NCBI GenBank assembly: GCA_003252455.1
Contig: QKED01000007.1
Coordinates: 1 to 64,000, forward strand
DNA: 64,000 bases
Direction of reading: 5' to 3'
Source of the DNA: Gammaproteobacteria bacterium
GTDB taxonomy: Bacteria; Pseudomonadota; Gammaproteobacteria; Thiohalomonadales; Thiohalomonadaceae
The notes beneath the pieces are model-generated. The model worked only from the letters and a program-made list of their open reading frames with translations, had not been told where the DNA came from and did no database searches. The position numbers and the translations under genes are program-made. This document shows positions 45,819-54,317 of the stretch, piece by piece. How positions within the stretch are numbered: position 1 is the first letter of the stretch; the number at the start of each line of letters is the position of its first letter.

Positions 45819-46745
45819 GTGGCACGACGCAGAAAACTCCGTGGCCGTCCGGTCAATGGCATCCTCCTGCTCGACAAACCGATCGGCTCTACCTCCAACG
45901 GTGCGCTGCAAGAGGTGAAACGCCTCTTCTTCGCCCAGAAGGCGGGCCACACCGGCAACCTCGACCCCATGGCCAGCGGTCTGCTGCCCCTCTGTTTTGG
46001 TGAGGCGACCAAGCTCTCGGCCTATCTGCTCGACGCCGACAAGGCCTATGAGGGGACCGCGACCCTCGGTAAGCGCACCACCACCGCCGATACCGAGGGC
46101 GAGGTGATCGACGAGCGTCCCGTGGGCGACTACTCCGACGCGCTGATGGCCGAGGTTCTGGCCCGTTTTACCGGCCCCATTGAGCAGGTCCCGCCCATGT
46201 ACTCGGCGCTCAAGCACCAGGGACAACCGCTCTACAAGTTGGCCCGCGAGGGGGTCGAGGTGGAGCGCAAGCCGCGCACCGTAACCATTCACGAACTGGT
46301 ATTGCGTGGACGCACGGCCACCGAGTTGGAGCTCGGCATTCACTGCACCAAGGGCACCTATGTGCGTACCCTGGTGGAGGATATCGGCGAGGCCCTCGGC
46401 TGCGGTGCGCACCTGAGCGCGCTACGCCGCACCCGTGTCGGCGCCTTCGACATCAGTGCTGCGGTGAGCCTCGATGAGGTGCGTCGCATCGCCGATGAAG
46501 AGGGCTCAGCGGCCCTCGATCGGCTGCTGATCCCGTTCAAGGAGGTGTTCGCCGACTGGCCCGCTGTCCAGCTCACCGAGACCCTCACTTTCTACCTGCG
46601 CCAGGGGCAACCGGTTATCGTGCCCCAGGCGCCCACGGGCGGTATGGTCAAGCTGCTCGACCAAGACGGGGATTTCCTCGGCGTCGGGGAGATCCTCGAC
46701 GATGGTCGTGTGGCACCACGCCGCCTCCTGCAGATCCAGGCCTGA
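45819..46745 (+). CDS. truB: tRNA pseudouridine(55) synthase
   Basis: TruB makes pseudouridine 55 in the T loop of tRNAs. The 308-aa product starts at a GTG eight bases after rbfA. The catalytic aspartate is Asp49 in HTGNLDPMASGLLP. The motifs NGILLLDKPIG and CTKGTYVRTLVEDIG are also typical. A C-terminal PUA-like part ends the protein. Confidence 0.97.
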   Translation: MARRRKLRGRPVNGILLLDKPIGSTSNGALQEVKRLFFAQKAGHTGNLDPMASGLLPLCFGEATKLSAYLLDADKAYEGTATLGKRTTTADTEGEVIDERPVGDYSDALMAEVLARFTGPIEQVPPMYSALKHQGQPLYKLAREGVEVERKPRTVTIHELVLRGRTATELELGIHCTKGTYVRTLVEDIGEALGCGAHLSALRRTRVGAFDISAAVSLDEVRRIADEEGSAALDRLLIPFKEVFADWPAVQLTETLTFYLRQGQPVIVPQAPTGGMVKLLDQDGDFLGVGEILDDGRVAPRRLLQIQA

Positions 46746-46803
46746 CCGGCGAGCCCCCGAGGCTGCGGCCTTCGGTGGCACGGGGGGTGATCTCCCGGTC
46801 GGC

Positions 46804-46833
46804 TTGTTTGACCCGTTACGGTGCGGGTAAAAT
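46804..46833 (+). promoter_or_regulatory. predicted rpsO promoter
   Basis: TTGTTT (46804-46809), an 18-base spacer and TAAAAT (46828-46833), 50 bases before rpsO. A separate rpsO promoter is known in other gammaproteobacteria. Confidence 0.5.
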
Positions 46834-46883
46834 TCACCGTTTTCGATAAGCGAAATTAACATTCAAAATTTGGAGTTTCATCG

Positions 46884-47153
46884 ATGGCACTCACTGCTGA
46901 ACAGAAAGCCAGCATCGTTAGCGAATACGGCGGCAACGGCAACAACACCGGCACCCCCGAGGTGCAGGTTGCCCTGCTCACCGCCCGTATCAACGACCTC
47001 TCCGGTCACTTCAAGGACCACATCCACGACCACCACTCCCGCCGTGGTCTGCTGCGCATGGTGAGCCAGCGCCGCAAGCTGCTCGACTACCTGAAGAATA
47101 AGGATGTCGAGCGCTACCGCAGCCTGATCAGCCGCCTCGGCCTGCGTCGCTAA
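46884..47153 (+). CDS. rpsO: 30S ribosomal protein S15
   Basis: S15 is a primary binder of the central domain of 16S rRNA. The 89-aa product is the standard length, with [29 protein letters not shown] recognisable in the middle. GGAG precedes the ATG. It has its own likely promoter, and a strong hairpin separates it from pnp. Confidence 0.98.
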   Translation: MALTAEQKASIVSEYGGNGNNTGTPEVQVALLTARINDLSGHFKDHIHDHHSRRGLLRMVSQRRKLLDYLKNKDVERYRSLISRLGLRR

Positions 47154-47161
47154 AGACCGTA

Positions 47162-47185
47162 AAGGGCCGCCTTCGGGCGGCCCTT
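47162..47185 (+). terminator. hairpin between rpsO and pnp
   Basis: AAGGGCCGCC and GGCGGCCCTT pair perfectly around a stable TTCG loop. The T run is short (TTGCGCTTTAT), so read-through into pnp is expected. In relatives this gap also holds RNA-processing sites for pnp autoregulation. Confidence 0.7.
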
Positions 47186-47277
47186 GCGCTTTATATGTCC
47201 GCTGACACAGGCGTCACACATACGCCGCGGGCATACCCCAGCAGAATTATCCAAGCAACTGGAAGGAAGCGAGCAAA

Positions 47278-49365
47278 GTGACCCCCATCCGCAAAGAGTT
47301 TCAGTACGGCGCACACACCATCAAGCTGGAGACCGGGGTGATCGCCCGTCAGGCTAACGGCGCGGTGATGTGCAGCATGGGCGATACCGTGGTGCTGGTC
47401 ACCGCTGTGGCGGTGAAGGATGCGGAGGAGGGACGCGACTTCTTCCCGTTGACGGTGAACTATCAGGAGCGCGTCTATGCGGCCGGTCGTATCCCCGGCG
47501 GCTTCTTCCGCCGCGAGGGGCGTCCCACCGAGAAGGAGACCCTTACCTCGCGCCTCATCGACCGCCCCCTGCGCCCGCTCTTCCCCAAGGGTTTCACCAA
47601 CGAGGTGCAGGTGATCTGCACCGTGATGTCCATCGACAAGGACATCGACCCCGATATCCCCGCCATGATCGGCGCCTCCGCCGCCCTGGCCATCTCTGGT
47701 CTGCCCTTCATGGGCCCCATCGGTGCCGCCCGCGTCGGTTACCGCAATGGTGAGTACCTACTCAACCCCGGCTTCACCGACCTTGCCAACTCCGAGCTCG
47801 ACCTGGTGGTCGCGGGTACCGAGGACGCCGTGCTGATGGTCGAGTCCGAGGCCAAGATGCTCAGTGAGGAGGTGATGCTCGGCGCGGTGATCTTCGGTCA
47901 CGACGCCATGCAGGCGGTGATCGGTGCAATCCGCGAGCTGGCCGCCGAGGTGGGCAAGCCCGCCTGGACCTTCACCCCGCCCGAGAGCGACCAGGGGCTC
48001 GCCGCCAAGGTCGAGGCCCAGTGTGGTGCCGCCCTGGCCGAGGCCTATCGCATCAGCGAGAAGCTGGCGCGCTACGCCCAGGTCGATGAGGTACGCGCCG
48101 CCCTGGTCGAGGCGCTCTGCGGCGAAGGCTCCGAGTACACCAAGGCCGATGTGGTCAAGGCCTTCGGCAAGCTCGAAAAGAACCTGGTGCGCGGCAACAT
48201 CCTGCGTGGCGAGCCGCGTATCGACGGTCGCGACAACCGCACCGTGCGTGCCATCAACGTGCAGACCGGCCTGCTGCCGCGCACGCACGGCTCCGCGCTG
48301 TTCACCCGTGGCGAGACCCAGGCGCTGGTGGTCACCACCCTCGGTACCGCCCGTGACGCGCAGATCATCGACGCCCTCGAAGGGGAGCACAAAGACCCCT
48401 TCATGCTGCACTACAACTTCCCCCCCTTCAGCGTCGGCGAGTGTGGTCGCGTAGGGAGCCCCGGGCGTCGCGAGATCGGCCATGGGCGTCTGGCCAAGCG
48501 TGGCGTCGCCGCCGTGCTGCCGAGTCAGGAGGAGTTCCCCTACACCATCCGCGTGGTCTCCGAGATCACCGAGTCCAACGGCTCCAGCTCCATGGCCTCC
48601 GTTTGTGGCAGCTCACTCTCCATGATGGCCGCCGGTGTGCCGCTCAAGGCCCCGGTGGCCGGTGTGGCCATGGGCCTGATCAAGGAGGGCGACGACTACG
48701 CCGTGCTCACCGACATCATGGGTGACGAGGATCACCTCGGCGACATGGACTTCAAGGTGGCCGGTACCGCCGGTGGTGTTACCGCCCTGCAGATGGACAT
48801 CAAGATCAACGGTATCACCCGCGAGATCATGCAGACCGCGCTGGAGCAGGCCCTGGAGGCGCGCTTGCACATCCTCGGTGAGATGAACAAGGTGGTCAGC
48901 GCGCCCAGCACGCAGATGTCCGACTTCGCCCCGCGCTATCTCAGCTTCAAGATCAACCCCGAGCGTATCCGCGACGTCATCGGCAAGGGCGGTGCCACCA
49001 TCCGCGCCCTCACCGAGGAGACCGGCACCTCCATCGATATCAACGACCAGGGCGTGGTGACCATCGCCTCCGCCGTGGGTAGTGCCGCCGAGGAGGCGCG
49101 GCGGCGCATCGAACAGCTCACCGCCGATGTCGAGGTCGGGCATATCTACGAGGGTCGCGTGACCAAGCTGATGGACTTCGGCGCCTTCGTCACCATCCTC
49201 CCGGGTAAGGATGGTCTGGTGCACATCTCGCAGATCTCCGAGGAGCGCGTCGAGCGCGTCAGCGACAAGCTGGCCGAGGGCGACGTGATCCGCGTCAAGG
49301 TGCTGGAGGTCGACAAGCAGGGGCGTATCCGCCTGAGCATGAAGGCCATTACCGTCGACGAATAG
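47278..49365 (+). CDS. pnp: polyribonucleotide nucleotidyltransferase
   Basis: PNPase degrades RNA 3' to 5' by phosphorolysis and takes part in the degradosome. The 695-aa product has two RNase PH domains and an alpha linker. A KH domain ([16 protein letters not shown]) and a C-terminal S1 domain ([20 protein letters not shown]) follow. The GTG start at 47278 with GGAAGGAAG upstream matches the family N-terminus. No glycine-rich tail is seen after the S1 domain. It ends the nusA-to-pnp cluster. Confidence 0.98.
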   Translation: MTPIRKEFQYGAHTIKLETGVIARQANGAVMCSMGDTVVLVTAVAVKDAEEGRDFFPLTVNYQERVYAAGRIPGGFFRREGRPTEKETLTSRLIDRPLRPLFPKGFTNEVQVICTVMSIDKDIDPDIPAMIGASAALAISGLPFMGPIGAARVGYRNGEYLLNPGFTDLANSELDLVVAGTEDAVLMVESEAKMLSEEVMLGAVIFGHDAMQAVIGAIRELAAEVGKPAWTFTPPESDQGLAAKVEAQCGAALAEAYRISEKLARYAQVDEVRAALVEALCGEGSEYTKADVVKAFGKLEKNLVRGNILRGEPRIDGRDNRTVRAINVQTGLLPRTHGSALFTRGETQALVVTTLGTARDAQIIDALEGEHKDPFMLHYNFPPFSVGECGRVGSPGRREIGHGRLAKRGVAAVLPSQEEFPYTIRVVSEITESNGSSSMASVCGSSLSMMAAGVPLKAPVAGVAMGLIKEGDDYAVLTDIMGDEDHLGDMDFKVAGTAGGVTALQMDIKINGITREIMQTALEQALEARLHILGEMNKVVSAPSTQMSDFAPRYLSFKINPERIRDVIGKGGATIRALTEETGTSIDINDQGVVTIASAVGSAAEEARRRIEQLTADVEVGHIYEGRVTKLMDFGAFVTILPGKDGLVHISQISEERVERVSDKLAEGDVIRVKVLEVDKQGRIRLSMKAITVDE

Positions 49366-49387
49366 GTGTAGCCGCACCTGCCAGTAG

Positions 49388-49414
49388 CCGAGGGACCGCT
49401 TGTCGGTCCCTCGG
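49388..49414 (+). terminator. terminator hairpin after pnp
   Basis: CCGAGGGACCG and CGGTCCCTCGG form an 11-bp stem with loop CTTGT, followed by CGTTTC. It lies 22 bases past the pnp stop. Confidence 0.75.
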
Positions 49415-49448
49415 CGTTTCTGCCCCCCTGACGAGAACAGGAGCCGCC

Positions 49449-49994
49449 ATGCAGACCCTCTATCGAATCGTAGATAGCCTCAATCCCCTGGCCCGCCTGG
49501 TGTTGGCGTTACTCTGTCTGGTGCTCTCCATACTGTTGATGCTGGTGTTTCGCTCCGGCATCAGCATGGTCACGCTCTCCCTCGCCCTGGTGCTGGTGTG
49601 GGACTTCTTTCGCAACAGCTCGGTCTGGATCGCCTTTCGCGCCTTTCGACGGGGTGAGAGCACCCAGGTGCCCTACCTCATCGGCCTGGTCACCTGGCCG
49701 CGCCTGCTGGGTGCCAGTGCCCAGGCCTACTACCACTGGATGAGCGGCGTCGCGCGCATCACCCAAGGCAACTGGCTGGAGGCGAAGCTCTTTCTCCTCA
49801 GTGCCGCCAGCGGCGCGATTCGCACCGAGAACGACCGCGCCCTCATCCAGTGCATGCTCGCCGAGACCAACCTCCAGCTCGGTGCGCGTGAGGAGGCACT
49901 CAGGCACCTACTACTCGCTACCCGTCTGGAGCACCACGCCGAGGTCGATCGGGTGATCGAGAAGCTTCAGCAGCGGATTAATCAAGCCGGTTAA
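49449..49994 (+). CDS. small membrane protein with a TPR-like C-terminus, function unknown
   Basis: The 181-aa product has two adjacent transmembrane helices (about 14-33 and 38-56), then a cytoplasmic or periplasmic helical part. Residues of about 95-165 read like two or three degenerate TPR units (ARITQGNWLEAKLFLLSAAS, LIQCMLAETNLQLGAREEAL). CAGGAG precedes the ATG. I do not recognise the family. It follows the pnp terminator and is followed by a REP-like array, so it is likely monocistronic. Confidence 0.75.
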   Translation: MQTLYRIVDSLNPLARLVLALLCLVLSILLMLVFRSGISMVTLSLALVLVWDFFRNSSVWIAFRAFRRGESTQVPYLIGLVTWPRLLGASAQAYYHWMSGVARITQGNWLEAKLFLLSAASGAIRTENDRALIQCMLAETNLQLGAREEALRHLLLATRLEHHAEVDRVIEKLQQRINQAG

Positions 49995-50021
49995 TGCAGT
50001 GGCCAGTTAGTAAGAGTAGTG

Positions 50022-50262
50022 AGTAGGGCTTCGCGCCCATGGGGACGCTCCTACACGTGCGTTCGTAGGAGCGTGCCACGCCCGCGATGGCGCAGCGCAA
50101 GACCTTCGCGCCCATGGGGACGCTCCTACAGTGGTGTTCGAAGGTAGGAGCGGGCCACGCCCGCGATGGCGGTGGCACGGCCTTCGCGCCCATGGGGACG
50201 CTCCTACAGTGCTGTTCAAAGGTAGGAGCGGGCCATGCCCGCGAGGGTAGAGGCACGGCCAC
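50022..50262. repeat. REP-like palindromic array, three units
   Basis: Three units with a period of 75-78 bases, beginning at 50029, 50104 and 50182. Each has CTTCGCGCCCATGGGGACGC then TCCTACA, a short spacer, and the reverse-facing GTAGGAGCG(T/G)GCCA(C/T)GCCCGCGA. The two parts are inverted relatives (CTCCTAC/GTAGGAG), and the GGGC...GCCC core forms the hairpin. This matches the style of REP sequences of Pseudomonas and relatives, which are mobilised by RAYT transposases. No RAYT gene is in the window. Confidence 0.85.
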
Positions 50263-50345
50263 TGCTGCATGAGGAGGCATCTAAGGCACTTTCACATGAA
50301 GTGAGCTGAGGCACGTGATGCACTGACTCAGTACAGGCGATATCC

Positions 50346-50972
50346 TCAATCCCTCCGCCGCCCAGGCCGGGTGATCTGATAGACATGACTCAAATCATAG
50401 GCCCGATACCGCGCAGGGGCCTTCCGTCTCTCCCCTCCGTAACTGAGCATCAATGCCTCCCTCGCTTCAAAGTCGAGCCAGGCGACAAAGATCGCGCTGT
50501 GCTCCACATCCCCATAGCTGTGGTTGATGTAGTAGAGAAAGTCGCCGGGTTGGATCTGTGCCGGGTCGGCATAGGGCCCACGCTGTTTCGTCCCCTTGAA
50601 CAGGGTAAGGCGCGCACTGGTAGTACGTGGGTAACCCGCGCGGGTGTAGACCGCATCGGCGTAGTCCCAGCAGCTGCCGCGGATGATCTCGCGGTTGAGC
50701 AGGGTCATCACCCGTCCCGTCTGCAACACCTGACGCCCTGCCGGGGTGGCGACGGCCTCGGCCTGAGCCAGGCGCTCGGCGAGAGAATGGCTCGCCCCAG
50801 GCGCCGGACGACTCACCACACCGGCCACAGGTGCGGGTGGTGACTCCCCGGAGGGGGTGCTGCCACAACCGCTCAGCAGCAGGCCCGCGAGGGCCAGCAC
50901 ACCGAGCGTGCCGCGTCCGGGCGAGACACCTCGTGCGTTTGGCCTCGCTGTTGGGAACCTGCGTGAAACCAC
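50346..50972 (-). CDS. lipoprotein with a NlpC/P60-like cysteine peptidase fold
   Basis: The 208-aa product has a lipobox LLLSGC with Cys36 as the lipidation site, after a long basic N-terminus. A Pro/Ala-rich linker follows. The C-terminal domain shows GSCWDYADAVY with Cys101 and DVEHSAIFVAW with His158. That Cys/His layout and the phrase QPGDFLYYI fit a papain-like NlpC/P60 or CHAP-type amidase acting on peptidoglycan or another amide. The assignment is by motif only. The GTG start overlaps the stop of the TPR gene by one base (TAGTG), so it is the third gene of that operon. A later GTG at codon 16 would give a more usual signal peptide. Confidence 0.65.
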   Translation of the reverse strand: MVSRRFPTARPNARGVSPGRGTLGVLALAGLLLSGCGSTPSGESPPAPVAGVVSRPAPGASHSLAERLAQAEAVATPAGRQVLQTGRVMTLLNREIIRGSCWDYADAVYTRAGYPRTTSARLTLFKGTKQRGPYADPAQIQPGDFLYYINHSYGDVEHSAIFVAWLDFEAREALMLSYGGERRKAPARYRAYDLSHVYQITRPGRRRD

Positions 50973-52225
50973 TACTCCTCCAGCCCCCCGACCTGCCCGC
51001 GCACCTGCTCCAGCAGCTGTGCCAACTGCCGAGCCACATCAGTAAGCCCCAGCCGCTCCGCCCCCTCACGGGAGCGCTCCAGGGTCACCAGCCCCGCGTC
51101 CCGCTCGCCGAAGGCCAACTGGAGCTGGCCATAGGTGGCACCGACGAAGACGATGCCATCCAGGCGCCCCAGCTCCAGCAATAGCGGGTAGGACTCGTTG
51201 AGCAGCCGATAGGCCTCCTCGAAGGCCTGCTGCGCCAGTGCGATGTTTGCCAGGTCAAACAGGGCCGCAGCGATCCCATCCTTAGCGCCAAGGTTTCGGT
51301 TAACAGCCAGCCGTTCGCCTTGTAGGCGCACTGCCGTCTCTATCTCCCCCTCTTCGAGCCGGATGCGAGCGATATCGCCGAGGGTGACGGCGCGTTCGCG
51401 CAGGTCGCCAAGTTCCTCGAAGATACGTAGCGCTTCGTGGTGTAGATCGAGTGCTTGGTTGATGTCGCCTTGGTCGGTTTTGATGTGAGCAATTTCACCA
51501 AGAACTGTAGCTAGATCCAATTGGTCGTCTAGTTGACGGTACACGGCTCGTGCCGAAGTCAGCGCTGACAACGCATCGGTATACCGCCCAAGACTTGAGA
51601 AGAGTCTCCCTTGTTCTAGCAGGAGGTCTGCATGCCCACGATCTTGAACCTTATGGCGTTGAAGAAAGTTAGAGATCTCTTCAATGCGTTTGCGCCTCTC
51701 TTTTGCGCTGGCTTGGCCAAGGTAGGATGCCATACCGAGGTTATTTGGTGTGACCTCAAGGACTGAAGCCTCCTTCGTCTCGGTGAAATCGAGCGTACTA
51801 CTCCGCCAAGACCAGAAATCCGCCGCGCCACGCGCCAGTTGATTGATCCCCAGAGGAGTCAGCCAGATCACAAGAAGAGACGGGCAGAGTTCCGCAATCC
51901 GCTCACGATGGTAGTTGAGCCCCTGAAAAAACGGTGCCTGCCAGGCCTGACACTGCTCCAACTCGGTCAGATGCAGGGTGGGAAATAACTGGCACTGCTC
52001 GGCGAGCAGGGCCTCGAAGTCACTGAACTGGGTGAGGGATTGGCTGGCGCTCAGCTGCCCGACCCCCTGTTGCTTGAGATGGTGGGCGATGAGACGGTCG
52101 CGGTAGGTGGGGTCGTTGTATTCGGCGATGAGGTAACGAAATCCCTGTACGCGTTTGGCGATGCGCTGGAGTTGTAGCCAAGCACCGCTATGCAATGGGT
52201 GGATCGGAGAGTCGCTCTCACTCAC
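50972..52225 (-). CDS. TPR protein with a STAND-associated N-terminal domain
   Basis: The 417-aa product has two parts. Residues of about 12-150 contain LNYHRERIAELCPSLLVIWL and WSWRSSTLDF (about 103-147). This arrangement recurs in bacterial STAND NTPases, between effector and TPR regions. From about 195 on there are at least five TPR units (LEQGRLFSSLGRYTDALSAL, LGEIAHIKTDQGDINQALDL and so on). The start is a GTG at 52225 that overlaps the ATPase stop as GTGA; a longer frame was rejected. Translation is therefore coupled to the ATPase. The TPRs probably sense a ligand or partner. The stretch 51640-51800 is less GC-rich than the rest. Function unknown. Confidence 0.72.
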   Translation of the reverse strand: MSESDSPIHPLHSGAWLQLQRIAKRVQGFRYLIAEYNDPTYRDRLIAHHLKQQGVGQLSASQSLTQFSDFEALLAEQCQLFPTLHLTELEQCQAWQAPFFQGLNYHRERIAELCPSLLVIWLTPLGINQLARGAADFWSWRSSTLDFTETKEASVLEVTPNNLGMASYLGQASAKERRKRIEEISNFLQRHKVQDRGHADLLLEQGRLFSSLGRYTDALSALTSARAVYRQLDDQLDLATVLGEIAHIKTDQGDINQALDLHHEALRIFEELGDLRERAVTLGDIARIRLEEGEIETAVRLQGERLAVNRNLGAKDGIAAALFDLANIALAQQAFEEAYRLLNESYPLLLELGRLDGIVFVGATYGQLQLAFGERDAGLVTLERSREGAERLGLTDVARQLAQLLEQVRGQVGGLEE

Positions 52226-53553
52226 GCCTGTGTAGAGCCTTCGGCGGCCTTGAGGTAGCCCGGCAGGGTGCGGATGGTGGGGTGTGACTGCCACCAGTAG
52301 CTGTTGTACTCCAGCAGGGCGAGGTCGTAGAGCAGCTTGCGGCTGCGCTCGTCGTTGTGGTCTTCGTCGGGGTGGGTGTCGATGGTGACGAGACGGGGGT
52401 AGTCCTCGGCGTCGAGCAGGCGGCGGTAGTCGGTGGCGAGCTGCTTGATCGCTTTATCGATGGCGACGGCGTCGAAGCGCTCACCGTCGGCGGCGTTGAA
52501 GGCGTAGCCGAGCAGACGCAGCAGGTCACGCGGGTGGCCGCCGGAGTGTTGGATCAGGCGGTCGAGGCTCGCCTCGCTCTCGAACAGGTCGGGGTGGGCG
52601 CGGCGGTAGATGAGTTCGCGCAGGGTACGGTAACCGCGCTTGACCCGGCTGCCGTCACGCTCGTTGAGCTTGACCATCGGCAGTTTGAAGCTGTGCGGGA
52701 AGATCTGGTTGATCTGGCCGTGCTCGTAGATGAGGTGGATGGGGGCGCAGTAGATGAAGAGCCCCTGGATGGTCTGGAGCTGGTAGGCGTCGGCGATGAA
52801 GAAGCGGTGGCTGTCTTCTTGATTGAGGCGGTCGGCACCGTCGACCACGAAGAGGATCGCTTGGCCCAAGCCTTGGCGTTTGACGGCGTCGCGGGCTGCA
52901 CGGATGAGCTGGTTGAAGGCGTCGGCAAACTGGCTGAAGTGGTTCTTGGTGACCTTACGCAGCTCCTCTTTATAGGTGGAGTTGGTGCGCACGGCGGTGG
53001 TGATCTCGGTGAAGAGTTTGGCCAGCAGGGGGATGCCGCCTTCGGCCTTGATGCCCGCCTTCGCCTCGGCGGCGAACTCCTTGGTCTTGTCGTGCCTTTC
53101 AATGCGCTCGACGAACCAGTTCTCCAGATTGTGGGTGAAGACGGGGTCGACCACCACCTCGGCCTGCTCCAGACGCTCCAGCAGACGGCGCGCGAGGGCG
53201 AGGAGGATGTCGGTGTACTGGAGGTTGTTGATGTCGAGGGAAACAAGGGCGTCGAGGCTGACGACGAAGAAGCGCTCCGGGTCATTGAGATGGCGTGCGA
53301 TGCGGCGCAGCTCGGTGCTCTTGCCGCAGCCACGGTGGCCACAGAAGAGCATGTAGCGCTGCTGCTCGGGCTCGACCATCAGCTCCCAGTTCTTGGGGTT
53401 GATGCCGAGGGGCTTGAGCAGGGCGTTGTAGTTGAACTCGGGACCACGTGCGCGTGATGTGTCGACAAAGCGCGGGTCGTCACTCTCCAGGGGCTCGTCG
53501 AAACGGATCGAGGGGCCGACTTCCCAGATGGAGTTGGGGGCTTCGTAGGTCAT
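52222..53553 (-). CDS. AAA-type ATPase, STAND-like, first gene of a three-gene operon
   Basis: The 443-aa product has Walker A GHRGCGKST at 72-80 and a Walker B strand ILFVVDGADRL at 233-243 (Asp238). A sensor-like HSGGHPRDLLRLLGYA follows near 345. No DNA-binding, protease or nuclease domain is seen; the N-terminal 60 residues and the C-terminal 80 residues are unassigned. The ATG at 53553 (MTYEAPNSIWEVG) was chosen over a longer frame that extends into upstream sequence. Its stop overlaps the TPR gene start. ATPase and TPR halves encoded side by side look like a split STAND regulator, which in other bacteria often controls defence or stress responses. That role is inference. Confidence 0.75.
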   Translation of the reverse strand: MTYEAPNSIWEVGPSIRFDEPLESDDPRFVDTSRARGPEFNYNALLKPLGINPKNWELMVEPEQQRYMLFCGHRGCGKSTELRRIARHLNDPERFFVVSLDALVSLDINNLQYTDILLALARRLLERLEQAEVVVDPVFTHNLENWFVERIERHDKTKEFAAEAKAGIKAEGGIPLLAKLFTEITTAVRTNSTYKEELRKVTKNHFSQFADAFNQLIRAARDAVKRQGLGQAILFVVDGADRLNQEDSHRFFIADAYQLQTIQGLFIYCAPIHLIYEHGQINQIFPHSFKLPMVKLNERDGSRVKRGYRTLRELIYRRAHPDLFESEASLDRLIQHSGGHPRDLLRLLGYAFNAADGERFDAVAIDKAIKQLATDYRRLLDAEDYPRLVTIDTHPDEDHNDERSRKLLYDLALLEYNSYWWQSHPTIRTLPGYLKAAEGSTQA

Positions 53554-53641
53554 GTGCGAGCACTTAATAAATTGCGGACGAATGGCTGCGATTGTAGAGG
53601 ATGTGTGCGTTGGGCGCACAGGCCAATAAACGCAGCTTAGC

Positions 53642-53657
53642 GTCGCTGATCAGCGAC
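53642..53657. promoter_or_regulatory. 16-base perfect palindrome upstream of the ATPase operon
   Basis: GTCGCTGATCAGCGAC lies 89 bases before the ATPase start on the minus strand. A -10-like TACAAT is at 53591-53596 on the same strand, so the palindrome would fall near -60 of that promoter. A regulator site is possible; no regulator gene is adjacent. Confidence 0.35.
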
Positions 53658-53761
53658 TTAATGCGCGAATGGTGCAGTGTAGGTGCCTTGTCAGGCCGAG
53701 AAGAGAGAGCGGAGGCTCGTAAGGTAGAGTGCCCACGGTCGTGAGCCCTGAAATGCGGCCT

Positions 53762-53790
53762 CTCCGTGCCCTCTGTGCCTCCGTGGCAAA
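53762..53790. repeat. single arm of the dispersed repeat element, copy 3
   Basis: CTCCGTGCCCTCTGTGCCTC and on to CGTGGCAAA matches the right arms at 11450-11478 and 11720-11748 with a few changes. A matching left arm was not found nearby. Confidence 0.6.
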
Positions 53791-53816
53791 TAGAAGTGGT
53801 GTTTGGCGAAACGAGA

Positions 53817-53836
53817 ACCGGCCCCGAGGGGCCGGT
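53817..53836 (-). terminator. hairpin terminator of the DUF3579 gene
   Basis: ACCGGCCCC and GGGGCCGGT form a 9-bp stem with a two-base loop, followed on the minus strand by TCTCGTTT. It starts 12 bases past the stop. Confidence 0.6.
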
Positions 53837-53847
53837 CGGCGACGGCA

Positions 53848-54192
53848 TCAGGCGATGCAGTCGACCCAGTGGTGGCGCAGGTTGTTGCTGCTGATGAACT
53901 GCTCGATGAAGCCGAAGGCGGCGGGGTTCTTGTCCGCCAGGTCGGAGTCGACCATCAGTACCTTCTGGCCGTTGCAGATACCGGGGGCGACGCCCTTCTG
54001 GTAGCGCAGGCGGCGGTCGGTGCCGAACTCGGCGAAGTTGGCGGCGAGGCGCTCGATCCAGTCGCTGGGGCGGAAGCGGCGCTCGTCGACGGTGACGCTC
54101 TCGATGATCAGGCGGCGGCGACGGGCCACCTCCTGGACGGGAGCGGGGGCGGGGGTGACCTCGGTGGAGGTGTATTTACGTGCGGTAGCCAT
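53848..54192 (-). CDS. DUF3579 family protein
   Basis: The 114-aa product matches the small DUF3579 family found in beta- and gammaproteobacteria. After a Pro/Ala-rich N-terminus (about 1-22) comes the conserved region RLIIESVTVDERRFRPSDWI, then NGQKVLMVDSDLADKNP and a C-terminal helix. AGGAGATG precedes the ATG. It is soluble with no signal peptide. The function is unknown. It appears monocistronic with its own terminator. Confidence 0.85.
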   Translation of the reverse strand: MATARKYTSTEVTPAPAPVQEVARRRRLIIESVTVDERRFRPSDWIERLAANFAEFGTDRRLRYQKGVAPGICNGQKVLMVDSDLADKNPAAFGFIEQFISSNNLRHHWVDCIA

Positions 54193-54317
54193 GGGGCATC
54201 TCCTGCATATTTGAAATTGTTGATATACAGGTTATATCCCAAAGTGGATAGGATCAAGGTGCGGGGGGATATATATTTCGGGTGGGTGTGACCCCGTTCA
54301 CCTATCCCCTTGGAGAT

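Larger units (their letters stand above)
53554..53847. other. intergenic region between the ATPase operon and the DUF3579 gene
   Basis: No gene is supported. It holds a perfect 16-base palindrome at 53642-53657, one arm of the dispersed repeat at 53762-53790 and the terminator of the DUF3579 gene at 53817-53836. Confidence 0.5.

Noticed and set aside
50022-50262. possible CRISPR array
   Set aside because: Only three units, the whole unit is repeated including the part that would be spacer, the period is 75-78 bases, and no cas genes are near.
49978-50280. 100-codon minus-strand frame with repeated VPMGAK-type peptides
   Set aside because: It is a translation of the REP-like array, not a protein gene.
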